A stretch of 8,048 nucleotides of DNA from an uncultured Pirellula sp. (GCA_903837255.1 CAILTZ010000194.1:1-8048), one strand, 5' to 3'. Positions 1-7,455 are shown, numbered from the stretch's first letter. Translations and numbers: made by a program. The notes: generated by a model from the letters alone, not told the origin.

Positions 1-1227
1 CGATTCGATCTGGGTTTGCAAATCCTTGTGGTTAGCAACGATCTGGCGAAGATTCGCTTGGCTGGTCTCGATGGCTTCATCGACCAGCGCCTGCTCGACC
101 TTGGCGTCCTGAAGCAGATGGGTGACCTCCGACAGGGATTGCGTTTGGATCTCCATATTCCGCTCAAACTCAACCTTGAGCGATTGCACTTCGGACTGCA
201 GGTCCGAGCGATCTTGCTCCAGGGCTTCGCAGTTTTCTTGGAGGCGGTTTGCCTCGTCGCCGAGTTTTTCTATTCGGCGTTCGATCGATTGTTGATCGCG
301 TTGGAACTGGCGTTGGTTGGCTTCATACTCCGTGCGAGATTGTTCGAAAGCTTCGCGAGCCATTGCGGATTGCTCTTCGAGTTCTAGGATTTCTTGACGG
401 ATCTTTTCCCGCTGGGACTTGAGATCTACCAAATGATCTTTTTTGGCCTCGATTTCAGCATCGACTCCGCAGAGCTTCATCTTGGCATACTCTGAGTCGG
501 CGCGGAGCTGGGCAATGTTGCTTTGCAACGATTCGACGTCGTCGCTCAATCGATTTCGATTACGGCCAAACTCCTCGGATTCGTTGATCCACTCGGATGC
601 CTTGATCTGAGCCGCGACTGCTTGAGCATCGTAGTCTCGTACGGCGTTTTCCAGACGATCCAACTGGAGCTTTTGCAATTTCCAGTCAGCGATCCATTTT
701 TGGTAGAGTTGGGATAGGGATCGGACATGTTCGGACATGGCTTCGATACGGCGGCCCGACTCCTTGCGGATTCGGTCGCTACCGATCTCACGGACCGATC
801 GATCGTAGAATAGGCTGATGCCCGCCAGCAAGAAGACCATCGCGCCGGCGAGATTGAATAGCACAAACTCATGGTCGGCAAACTGCCGTCCATAATTCCA
901 AAAGTTGGTGGCTGCAGTTACGGCAATACCCAAGCCGAACAATGCAAAAGTCATTACGCTTGGCCAGCGACCTCGGTTGGCTTGTTCCTCATCCTTCTGC
1001 ATCCAAGTACGGACTGAGGAATTGTAGGAGTCCAGGACACGCACGAGTCTATCGACCGTCGTATCGTCCAGCAATCGCTCATCGGTGGTAAGAGGTTTAG
1101 AGCGGCTGCCAAGTCCCTGAGACTCTGGCGAATCGTTGTTGACAGATCCTGGCAATGACCAATTCCCTTCGGTCGAAACCCTCTCCTTGCTAATTTGCTC
1201 GATCGATTCGAGGACTTGGGTTTTCAC
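1..1227 (-). CDS. Membrane-anchored coiled-coil protein, partial (C-terminus beyond left edge)
   Basis: The minus-strand frame is open from a TAA at 1348-1350 to the left edge, giving 409 residues from the chosen start. The start is GTG at 1227, because GGAGAG (minus strand; plus positions 1233-1238) lies 5 nt before it; a TTG at 1299 is possible but has poorer spacing. Residues 1-88 are polar. Two hydrophobic segments follow, about 89-109 (VMTFALFGLGIAVTAATNFW) and 121-141 (FVLFNLAGAMVFLLAGISLF), joined by a short loop. From about residue 160 to the edge the chain is Glu/Gln/Lys/Arg-rich with heptad-like leucines (LQENCEALEQDRSDLQSEVQ), a long predicted coiled coil. I do not recognise a family. 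A two-helix hairpin would place both the N-terminus and the coiled coil on the same side of the membrane, probably the cytoplasm. A structural or scaffold role is possible but unproven. It is divergent from the dehydrogenase gene. Confidence 0.85.
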   Translation of the reverse strand, partial: MKTQVLESIEQISKERVSTEGNWSLPGSVNNDSPESQGLGSRSKPLTTDERLLDDTTVDRLVRVLDSYNSSVRTWMQKDEEQANRGRWPSVMTFALFGLGIAVTAATNFWNYGRQFADHEFVLFNLAGAMVFLLAGISLFYDRSVREIGSDRIRKESGRRIEAMSEHVRSLSQLYQKWIADWKLQKLQLDRLENAVRDYDAQAVAAQIKASEWINESEEFGRNRNRLSDDVESLQSNIAQLRADSEYAKMKLCGVDAEIEAKKDHLVDLKSQREKIRQEILELEEQSAMAREAFEQSRTEYEANQRQFQRDQQSIERRIEKLGDEANRLQENCEALEQDRSDLQSEVQSLKVEFERNMEIQTQSLSEVTHLLQDAKVEQALVDEAIETSQANLRQIVANHKDLQTQIES

Positions 1228-1273
1228 GATTTCTCTCCAGTGGCGAGTTTGTTTAACGGATTGTTGACGTCGC

Positions 1274-1299
1274 TTGACGACAGTTTCGAAGTTCGTCAA
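1274..1299. promoter_or_regulatory. Candidate operator: inverted repeat TTGACGA-N12-TCGTCAA
   Basis: Perfect 7-bp arms (1274-1280 and 1293-1299) flank a 12-bp centre. A third copy of the half-site TTGACG sits at 1264-1269, in direct orientation and 10 bp (one helical turn) from the left arm. The element lies in the spacer between two divergent genes, about 46 bp upstream of the GTG start of the minus-strand gene and about 80 bp upstream of the rightward -10 box. That placement suits a transcription factor site, but no regulator is identified and chance is not excluded. Confidence 0.35.
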
Positions 1300-1376
1300 T
1301 CCTTTCCCAAACCCGCCAGCTTTCCTTGTCGAATCCGTGGGAGAAGTTTACCTGAACTCCCAATCGGCGGAACAAG

Positions 1377-1385
1377 TGTTATAAT
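1377..1385 (+). promoter_or_regulatory. Extended -10 promoter for the dehydrogenase gene
   Basis: TGTTATAAT fits the extended -10 consensus TGnTATAAT exactly. No good -35 hexamer is seen about 17 bp upstream (CTCCCA at 1357-1362), which is typical of extended -10 promoters. Transcription would start near 1392, leaving a leader of about 30 nt that contains the Shine-Dalgarno site. Assigned by sequence match only. Confidence 0.5.
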
Positions 1386-1407
1386 CGGAGTGTTTTTTGC
1401 GATTGAG

Positions 1408-1413
1408 AGGAGG
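1408..1413 (+). promoter_or_regulatory. Strong ribosome binding site (AGGAGG)
   Basis: A full AGGAGG lies 8 nt before ATG 1422. It favours that start over the in-frame ATG at 1437, which has no such site at the right distance. It is the strongest ribosome binding site in the window. Confidence 0.8.
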
Positions 1414-1421
1414 AAAGATTC

Positions 1422-2465
1422 ATGTCGTCGACTCCCATGAGGATTTTGGTTACGGCTCAGGCGTTCGCGGTCAGCGGAACAGCTTACCGAGAGAGGTTGG
1501 GTAAGCTGGGTTGCCAGGTTGTCGATGCCAAAAGCTGGGGTCCATTGACTCTCGATCAGCTCATCGAGCAGGGGCAAGGGTGTGATGCGATCATCGCTGC
1601 GATCGATCCGTACTGCGAGGCGGCCTTCAGAGCCCTGCCTCAGCTGAAACTCGTTGCACGATGCGGAATTGGGATCGACAGTGTTGATTTGGATTCGGCC
1701 ACCCAACATGGAATCATCGTGACCAATGTACCTGATGCGATGACCGACGCGGTGGCCGATTATTGCATGGGATTGTTGCTCTCGATCGCCCGCCATATCC
1801 ATATTGGCTATGCTTGCATGCAGTCGGGGGGATGGGCCGAATTCCCAGGTGTCGAACTTCGAGGGAAAACCCTCGGGCTCGTTGGGTTTGGTCGCATCGG
1901 GCAAGCTGTCGCGAACCGTGCCTTGGGCTTCGGATTGAAAATTGCCGTCCACGATCCATGGATGCAATCGGCGATTGCTTTAGGTGGGTGTAACGCCGAA
2001 CTCGCGGCTCTCGGGGCTCGGTGCCAATGGATGGAATTGCCGGATCTCTTGGGATGCTCTGACTTTGTCTCGATCCATGCACCAAACAACCGGCAAACAC
2101 GGCACATGATCGGCCGACAAGCTTTTCTCAAGATGCGCAAGTCCGCCTATTTGATCAACACGGCGCGAGGAGCATTGGTCGACCCCGAAGCCCTTATGCA
2201 TGCGGTCAGTACAGGCCAAATCGCTGGGGCGGCCATGGACGTTTACGAACAAGAACCCTTGCCTGTAGATCACCCCCTTCGTTCCACCCCAAGATTGCTA
2301 CTGACACCTCACAACGCTTTCAACTCCCGTGAGGCGGCCGAGCGCATGAGCCAAGGTTGCTTCGAGCCGATTGTGGATATCCTTGAAGGACGATCGCCCA
2401 AATCGGTGTGCAATCCCGATGTGCTTAAATCCAACGCGCTGCGTGTCAAACAGTGGACCCTTTAA
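1422..2465 (+). CDS. D-2-hydroxyacid dehydrogenase, NAD-dependent (phosphoglycerate dehydrogenase-like)
   Basis: This 347-residue protein should interconvert a 2-oxo acid and a D-2-hydroxy acid with NAD(H) in the cytoplasm. The N-terminal part of the substrate domain includes the family stretch RCGIGIDSVDL (80-90) and the helix with AVADYCMGLLL (110-120). The Rossmann nucleotide fold carries GFGRIG (155-160), followed by HDPW with Asp178 at the end of the second strand, which favours NAD over NADP. Catalytic residues are all present: Arg249 in NTARG, Glu278 in EQEP and His297 in TPHN. There is no C-terminal ACT regulatory domain, so it is shorter than long-form SerA. The specific substrate (3-phosphoglycerate, hydroxypyruvate, glyoxylate or another) cannot be told. 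It has its own promoter and strong ribosome site, and the aldolase gene follows 69 bp downstream. I see no terminator between them. Confidence 0.93.
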   Translation: MSSTPMRILVTAQAFAVSGTAYRERLGKLGCQVVDAKSWGPLTLDQLIEQGQGCDAIIAAIDPYCEAAFRALPQLKLVARCGIGIDSVDLDSATQHGIIVTNVPDAMTDAVADYCMGLLLSIARHIHIGYACMQSGGWAEFPGVELRGKTLGLVGFGRIGQAVANRALGFGLKIAVHDPWMQSAIALGGCNAELAALGARCQWMELPDLLGCSDFVSIHAPNNRQTRHMIGRQAFLKMRKSAYLINTARGALVDPEALMHAVSTGQIAGAAMDVYEQEPLPVDHPLRSTPRLLLTPHNAFNSREAAERMSQGCFEPIVDILEGRSPKSVCNPDVLKSNALRVKQWTL

Positions 2466-2483
2466 TCAACCGTCATTCATTAA

Positions 2484-2510
2484 TAGCCAACGACTTTTAG
2501 CCAACGATCT
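2484..2510. repeat. Short tandem repeat, 14-bp period
   Basis: TAGCCAACGACTT (2484-2496) is followed by TAGCCAACGATCT (2498-2510). The first ten bases are identical and the period is 14 bp. It fills part of the 69-bp gap before the aldolase gene. It may be a regulatory half-site pair or simply a local duplication. Confidence 0.4.
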
Positions 2511-2534
2511 TTACCGAACTGACCTAGCCACATC

Positions 2535-3329
2535 ATGAAAACCAACTCTGTCCTCGAAGCACTAAAAAGGGGTGAGCCCCAAGTTGGGACCTGGTTGTCG
2601 CTGTCGAGTCCTTTGGCTGCAAGGTTCATGGCCAGGGTAGGCTTTCCCTGGTTGACCCTCGACATGGAGCACAGCAACTGCAATTGGGAGACCGCCTCGG
2701 CAATCTTTGCACACATTGCCGAAGCGCATTGCGTACCGCTGATTCGCGTCCCATCGATCACTCACGAGAATGCCAAGCGAGCTTTGGACTTGGGGGCTTA
2801 TGGCATTGTATTTCCGATGTGCAATACGGTCGAACTCGCTGAGTTGGCTGTGTCGAGTTGCAAGTATCCGCCCACGGGGACTCGCAGCGTCGGGGGCAGC
2901 CTGCACGCCTTAAACTACTCAACCAATGCTTCGGAATACTACCGGCATGCCAACGAACAAGTTTTGGTGATCGTCCAAGCCGAGCACATCGATGCGGTCG
3001 ATCAAATCGACGCTATCCTCAGCGTGCCAGGGGTCGACGCGGTCTTCGTCGGACCGAATGATTTGTTGGCATCCATGGGCAAAACCCCTCAAATGGAGAC
3101 CGATGATCCGCAGTTCGTCGAGGCGCTCGACAGGATCTTGAGATCGGCCAAGTCCCATGGTGTTGCTCCAGGTATCCATGTCGCTGACGCCGACGCGGCA
3201 AAACGACGGATCGAACAAGGCTGGCAATTCATCGCCATCAGCAGCGAACTCGGATTCATGAATCAGGCCGCTGCCTCGACCCTCCAAGGTCTTGGTCGTT
3301 CGGGTGCTCCTCCGACAGCTCGCTATTGA
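2535..3329 (+). CDS. HpcH/HpaI family class II aldolase
   Basis: This 264-residue protein should be a cytoplasmic metal-dependent aldolase that splits 4-hydroxy-2-oxo acids into pyruvate and an aldehyde, or joins them. It has the family's usual length and motifs: GTWLSLSSP (18-26), TLDMEHS (41-47), LIRVP (69-73), ALDLGAYGIVFP (83-94), KYPPTGTR (110-117), VQAE (147-150) and FVGPNDL (171-177). His46, Arg71, Glu150 and Asp176 sit one position from the His45, Arg70, Glu149 and Asp175 of E. coli HpaI, with Asp43 beside them; Glu and Asp bind the metal, and Arg holds the pyruvate carboxylate. The ATG at 2535 is the only upstream choice because TGA is in frame at 2520. No Shine-Dalgarno site precedes it. 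The aldehyde partner is unknown; glucarate-type and heptanedioate-type enzymes look alike. Its neighbour, a hydroxyacid dehydrogenase, could act on a product or related keto acid. Confidence 0.93.
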   Translation: MKTNSVLEALKRGEPQVGTWLSLSSPLAARFMARVGFPWLTLDMEHSNCNWETASAIFAHIAEAHCVPLIRVPSITHENAKRALDLGAYGIVFPMCNTVELAELAVSSCKYPPTGTRSVGGSLHALNYSTNASEYYRHANEQVLVIVQAEHIDAVDQIDAILSVPGVDAVFVGPNDLLASMGKTPQMETDDPQFVEALDRILRSAKSHGVAPGIHVADADAAKRRIEQGWQFIAISSELGFMNQAAASTLQGLGRSGAPPTARY

Positions 3330-3357
3330 TCGAAAACAACGGATTAGGAATAAACGA

Positions 3358-6300
3358 ATGCGACACTGGATCGTCGGATATCTGCTTCTGAGTTGGATTT
3401 TTCTTGCGCACCCAGACCTGCAAGCTCAGGATAGCCGGGAGCCACGCGGGACTGCGAAGAACAGCGGCCTAGCGATCCTCCAGACCGAGCAAGGACCTTA
3501 TCCGGGCATCGGCGTTGGGCAGGTCTTGATCGCCGCTGGCCAAGTTGCATCGGACGCCACGGTGCGCGTGGTAGCCAGCGAAAAAAATCAACGAATCTTC
3601 TATCCGGCGATCGAGATCGTATCGATCGAACCAGAGTCCCAAGACAAGGTCGCTCTTAATGAACCGAATCCATCGGGTGAACGAAGGATCGGCGATGGTT
3701 CGGTCATGCGGCGATTGCGCAAAGCAATCGAAAGAGTTCGCGAATACATCGATCCTGTGGAACATGTTCGAATCCACTTTTTGTTTACCGGCGATGCGCC
3801 GTTGGAGATTCAGCTCGATGGAGAGGTTAAGCAGACCATCGAGCTAGTCCCTCAACGGATCGACGAACGCAAAGTCGATCGGGCGACGTCCAATCGTTGG
3901 ACGCTGCTCTTAGACCAGTGGTGGATTAGTTACGTCGAGCAAGCCAAGCGGCAAGTTGAGCGCAGCGATTATCCGACTCTTGTTGAGCGTTACCTCGTCT
4001 ACTCCCTGGCGAATCGTTTCGGATTTCCTATCCCAGAGCTTGAGCCTCGAAAGGCGACGATTCTGAGTAAACCCACCGATCCGACTCCGACGCTCGAATT
4101 GATGGTAGGTTCTGAGTCCATGCGAGACCGTTTGAGCAACCAGCAGTTGACCGTCAGCGTCGCCGATACCTCACGGCGAGTGGCCGTACCTCAGCCCCCG
4201 CGATGGAAGAATCATCCGATACCCGATCTGCCAGCAGGACAGTCGCTGGAATCTATCCCCATCGAACCGATCGCCAAGGTGGTGCCACCCGAGTGCTTCT
4301 ATATCCGCTTCGGTTCCTTTCAAAACTATTTGTGGTTTCAAAAGTTGAGCGAATCTCGAGGTGGAGACATTGCCCAGTTGGCGATGATGCGAGGCTATAA
4401 CTACGAATCGACCCAGCGGGTTTCGCGACTGCTGAATACAGAATTGACAACCATCAGCAAGCTTTTTGGAGACGCGGTTATCTCCGACATGGCGCTCGTC
4501 GGATATGACTTGTACATGCAAGACGGACCGACGATGGGAGTGGTATTTGAGGCCAAGAATTTTGGGTTGTTGAAAACATCATTCGAGCAGGAGAGGTCAG
4601 CTACTCTCGACAAAATCGAAGCTCAGGGGGGCAAGCTAGGCGATGAGCTGATCGACGGTCAGAGCGTATCGTTCTTGAGCGCTCCGGATCAATCCGTTCG
4701 CTCGTTTATGATCCTCGCCGAGCCTTATCTCTTCGTAACAAGCTCTAGGGAGCTAGCGCGTAGATTTTTAGAGATCCAACGATCCGGCGATTCGCTGGCG
4801 CAATTGCCCGCGTTTCGTTTTGCACGCTTGATGATGCCCATCGAGCATGATTACGACGTGTTCGCTTATTTCTCGTCCGAGTTTTTTCAAAATCTCGTAT
4901 CGCCTCGCTATCAAATCGAACTTCGTCGTCGCATGCGTGCGATCGCTGCACTAGAAAATGCCGAACTTGCGAGCATCGTTGCTAAGAACGAACAAACTCG
5001 CGGGCTTCGTGGTATCCGTTCCAGCAAGAGCAAATCCGAAGCGATTCCGCCGGATTGGCTTCCGGGTGATCAAATCGAATACCTGATCGCCCAAGGATAT
5101 CTACCTCGTTGGTTCCAGCAACGTGTGGACGGTTCAGAGACCATCCGGTTCAAAGATGGTTGGTACGATTCGCTGCGTGGTCGGCGTGGAAGCTTTATGC
5201 CGATCTCTGACGTGCCGTTGGTCGATTGCACCCTAGAAGAGTCTGCTCAGTACCGTGAAACGGCTGATTTTTACACAAAGGATTGGCAGCAAACCGACCC
5301 GCTAATGTTCGGCCTCAGGCGATACGAGCATCCGGAAATTCCCAAAGCCGAGCGGGTAGCGATCGAGGCTTACATCGCACCCTTGGGTAGCGACAAATAT
5401 GGCTGGATGAGTTTGCTGCTTGGACCGCCGGTCGATCAGCAGATCCAACTGCCCACCGACGACGTTGTGAGCGTGCAAGTGCATCTGCGCGGAAACGATA
5501 TCTCAAGTCGCTACACACCCAACCATATCATGTTCGCGGGGCTCAAGGACATCGAGCTGCCTTTTCCGGAGGAGACCAAGGGTTTGTTTGCGACCCTCGG
5601 TTTGTTCAAATCACTACCAGTGTACGTGGGTGCATGGCCCAAACCTGCTGTCTTGGATCGATTACCACTAGGGCTCGGAGGTGGATTGCCCGATGTTACC
5701 GGTTACTCTCGTACGCTTATCGGGTTGTGGAGATGGCAGATGGGCGGCTTTAGCATCATCTCGTTCCATCGCGAGATCCTCGATGCCTGCGCGATGATTG
5801 TAAGGGTGATACCTTCCGATGACGTCGCCCAAGGCCGATTGCGGGTGGGGAATATCTCAGAGAGTCGCGTTGCTGGCTGGTTCAATACGCTCGGTTTCAG
5901 GCAGGCAGCCCAAGCAACTCGGGGCAATCTGTTTCTCCTGGATGCCATCGGGCAGCAGCTGGGGCTTGCGCCCGATCAGGCGAAAATTGTTGCCGAGCGA
6001 TTGCTCGACGCCAAATTGCAATGCACGCTGGGAGGTGAGTACCAACTCAAAGAGGGTTTGTGGGAATCGACAGGTTGGCCCGTTGAGTTGCAGCTGGCTC
6101 CCGGTGCACATCCCTCCACATTAGGCTTCGATACCCTGCATACCGTCCCGCCCAAAGAGTACCGAACCGGTTGGCTTGAGTGGTTTCGTGGAGGTGCGTT
6201 GCACTTGACGCAATTGCCAGAAAGGTTGGTCGTTGTGGGCCATTTGGACATGGAATTGCTGGCGATCAAGTCCACGGCAAGTGGGGAGAGTTCCGAGAAA

Positions 6301-6411
6301 GCCGAAGGGCTTCCGAAGCTCAATTTCGACATCTACAACCTGCCGTTCAAGATGTTTAATTCGGACAAACCCAAGAAGAAGCCTCAGGAGCCCAAAGAGC
6401 GAGGTTTCTGA
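3358..6411 (+). CDS. Large exported protein of unknown function (1017 aa)
   Basis: I do not recognise a named family with confidence. The N-terminus is a clear signal peptide: MRHW, a hydrophobic stretch to about residue 17 and a likely cleavage after LQA (residue 23). This, plus AGGA at about 8 nt spacing, makes ATG 3358 the better start than the in-frame ATG 3292, which lies inside the aldolase gene and would put a charged 22-residue tail before the signal. Residues 24-165 are mixed and strand-rich; 240-310 is a Pro-rich linker. The most structured part is about 311-525, from CFYIRFGSFQNYLWFQKL through SFLSAPDQSVRSFMILAEPYLFVTSSRELARRF, which recalls DUF3352-like exported proteins. A basic, Ala/Ser/Lys-rich stretch (about 525-560) leads to a second structured region (about 650-965). 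The tail is KPKKKPQEPKE. No catalytic motif or later membrane segment is evident. It sits 28 bp after the aldolase gene, and its TGA overlaps the next start. Confidence 0.85.
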   Translation: MRHWIVGYLLLSWIFLAHPDLQAQDSREPRGTAKNSGLAILQTEQGPYPGIGVGQVLIAAGQVASDATVRVVASEKNQRIFYPAIEIVSIEPESQDKVALNEPNPSGERRIGDGSVMRRLRKAIERVREYIDPVEHVRIHFLFTGDAPLEIQLDGEVKQTIELVPQRIDERKVDRATSNRWTLLLDQWWISYVEQAKRQVERSDYPTLVERYLVYSLANRFGFPIPELEPRKATILSKPTDPTPTLELMVGSESMRDRLSNQQLTVSVADTSRRVAVPQPPRWKNHPIPDLPAGQSLESIPIEPIAKVVPPECFYIRFGSFQNYLWFQKLSESRGGDIAQLAMMRGYNYESTQRVSRLLNTELTTISKLFGDAVISDMALVGYDLYMQDGPTMGVVFEAKNFGLLKTSFEQERSATLDKIEAQGGKLGDELIDGQSVSFLSAPDQSVRSFMILAEPYLFVTSSRELARRFLEIQRSGDSLAQLPAFRFARLMMPIEHDYDVFAYFSSEFFQNLVSPRYQIELRRRMRAIAALENAELASIVAKNEQTRGLRGIRSSKSKSEAIPPDWLPGDQIEYLIAQGYLPRWFQQRVDGSETIRFKDGWYDSLRGRRGSFMPISDVPLVDCTLEESAQYRETADFYTKDWQQTDPLMFGLRRYEHPEIPKAERVAIEAYIAPLGSDKYGWMSLLLGPPVDQQIQLPTDDVVSVQVHLRGNDISSRYTPNHIMFAGLKDIELPFPEETKGLFATLGLFKSLPVYVGAWPKPAVLDRLPLGLGGGLPDVTGYSRTLIGLWRWQMGGFSIISFHREILDACAMIVRVIPSDDVAQGRLRVGNISESRVAGWFNTLGFRQAAQATRGNLFLLDAIGQQLGLAPDQAKIVAERLLDAKLQCTLGGEYQLKEGLWESTGWPVELQLAPGAHPSTLGFDTLHTVPPKEYRTGWLEWFRGGALHLTQLPERLVVVGHLDMELLAIKSTASGESSEKAEGLPKLNFDIYNLPFKMFNSDKPKKKPQEPKERGF

Positions 6412-7415
6412 TGCGTTTGGTGTTAGGCCTCGACGAGGCCGGTTATGGACCGAATATGGGGCCTCTGGTAATCGCCGTCAGCGCTTGGGCGATTGAATCC
6501 GATTTGGATGTGTTCAGGGGCCTTGCCCCCTTGGCTCCAGAGTTCCAGGCGGCACCTTGGTCCCCTCGCAGCCATTTTGTTCCTCTCGGGGATTCAAAAA
6601 AGATCTATCAGCCCGGGAAAGGTTTGTCGGGGTTGTCGTTTGCGATTCGATTCTTTGAAACGATTTTGGATGGGAATTCTTCATCCAAGCGACCATGCTT
6701 TGAGCTCGAGCATCTTGCCCTCGATGATATCGATCGGGTCGAGTCGCGGCCTTGGTACGATCGATCGTATCAGGTCAGCCAACAACCCATGGAGGATGTT
6801 GTTTTCGAATCGGCCTGCTTATCGGCCAAAAAGAAGCTTGCCAAACTAGGGGTGCGATTGCTCGACTTTCGACTCAGGGTGTTGGATGAAGCTTACTTCA
6901 ATGAATCGGTAAGTCGCTTGGGAAACAAGTCCGACGTGCTGGGGCAAATGAGCCTGAATCTGGCTTGGCAAGTTCTTCGAGACTCGGTCTGTTTGGATTC
7001 CTTCGAGAGCATCGAGGTTTATTGCGACCGACAAGGTGGACGCAAAAGGTACGCAGCTCTTTTGGCTCACACCTTTGAGTCATCCCATCCCCAATCCCCA
7101 GTCCCATTCATCAGGGCGACCAAGGAAGCTCCTGATATCAGCACCTATTCGATGGATTATTCGGGCACCCACGTCACCATAAGTTTCCAGGTTGAAGGGG
7201 ACTCCCTGTTCCCCCCGGCGGCCTGCTCGATGGTCGCCAAGTGGGCACGAGAATCCCTGATGGAGCGCCTCAACAGGTATTGGCAAAGTGTCGTCGGAGA
7301 GTCCTTGAAGCCGACGGCTGGTTATGCGGTCGACGCGGCCCGTTTCGCCAAAGACATTGAACCTTGGGTCACCAAACTATGCTTGGAGAAAAACCTGTGG
7401 TGGCGGCAGCGCTGA
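6411..7415 (+). CDS. Divergent RNase HII-like protein
   Basis: This 334-residue protein shows the RNase HII pattern from end to end. LGLDEAGYGPNMGPLV (5-20) matches the family's DEAGRGPLAGP; GDSKK (60-64) matches the DSKKL motif; VYCDRQGG (203-210) supplies the third acid; and VEGDSLFPPAACSMVAKWARESLMERL (261-287) matches the KGDS..ISAASILAKVTRD block. TAGYAVDAARFAKDIE (302-317) matches the C-terminal KGY..H segment. The proposed metal-binding set is Asp8, Glu9, Asp206 and Asp264. RNase HII cuts the RNA strand of RNA-DNA hybrids, including single ribonucleotides in DNA. Two things are odd: Tyr12 replaces the Arg of the GRG motif that contacts the ribonucleotide junction, and the protein is over 100 residues longer than the usual ~200, mostly between 65 and 200. 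Activity and specificity are therefore uncertain. ATG shares its A with the upstream TGA, and GAGG lies 6 nt before it, implying translational coupling. Confidence 0.8.
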   Translation: MRLVLGLDEAGYGPNMGPLVIAVSAWAIESDLDVFRGLAPLAPEFQAAPWSPRSHFVPLGDSKKIYQPGKGLSGLSFAIRFFETILDGNSSSKRPCFELEHLALDDIDRVESRPWYDRSYQVSQQPMEDVVFESACLSAKKKLAKLGVRLLDFRLRVLDEAYFNESVSRLGNKSDVLGQMSLNLAWQVLRDSVCLDSFESIEVYCDRQGGRKRYAALLAHTFESSHPQSPVPFIRATKEAPDISTYSMDYSGTHVTISFQVEGDSLFPPAACSMVAKWARESLMERLNRYWQSVVGESLKPTAGYAVDAARFAKDIEPWVTKLCLEKNLWWRQR

Positions 7416-7430
7416 GACTCCAAGACAAGT

Positions 7431-7436
7431 TATAAT
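7431..7436 (+). promoter_or_regulatory. Candidate -10 box (TATAAT) before the esterase gene
   Basis: A perfect TATAAT lies in the 54-bp gap, 20 bp before the Shine-Dalgarno site of the next gene. No convincing -35 is found at 17 bp (AGCGCT at 7408-7413) and there is no TG extension. It is preceded by ACAAGT, as is the -10 region at 1380. A short AT-rich inverted repeat (ATAATT 7432-7437, AATTAT 7446-7451) overlaps it. Confidence 0.4.
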
Positions 7437-7455
7437 TTCCTATCGAATTATTTTT

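Noticed and set aside
16..717. Plus-strand open frames at 16-387 and 523-717
   Set aside because: They lie opposite the long minus-strand coiled-coil gene, whose heptad pattern and membrane segments are convincing. The plus frames show no domain sense and no ribosome site.
1195..1440. Plus-strand open frame crossing the divergent spacer
   Set aside because: It overlaps the start of the minus gene, the promoter region and the start of the dehydrogenase, and its composition looks non-coding.
1296..1967. 223-codon minus-strand frame opposite the dehydrogenase
   Set aside because: The plus strand encodes a complete enzyme with all catalytic residues; the minus frame is a shadow with no recognisable features.
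3292..3357. Earlier ATG (3292) for the large exported protein
   Set aside because: It would overlap the aldolase gene by 38 nt and add 22 charged residues before a clear signal peptide. ATG 3358 has an AGGA site and gives a normal signal sequence.
6756..6769. Perfect 14-bp palindrome TACGATCGATCGTA as an operator
   Set aside because: It lies inside the RNase HII-like coding sequence and is built from the CGATCG word common throughout the window.
7432..7451. AT-rich inverted repeat as a terminator after the RNase HII-like gene
   Set aside because: The stem is only 6 A/T pairs with an 8-nt loop, too weak for an intrinsic terminator, and it overlaps the candidate -10 box.
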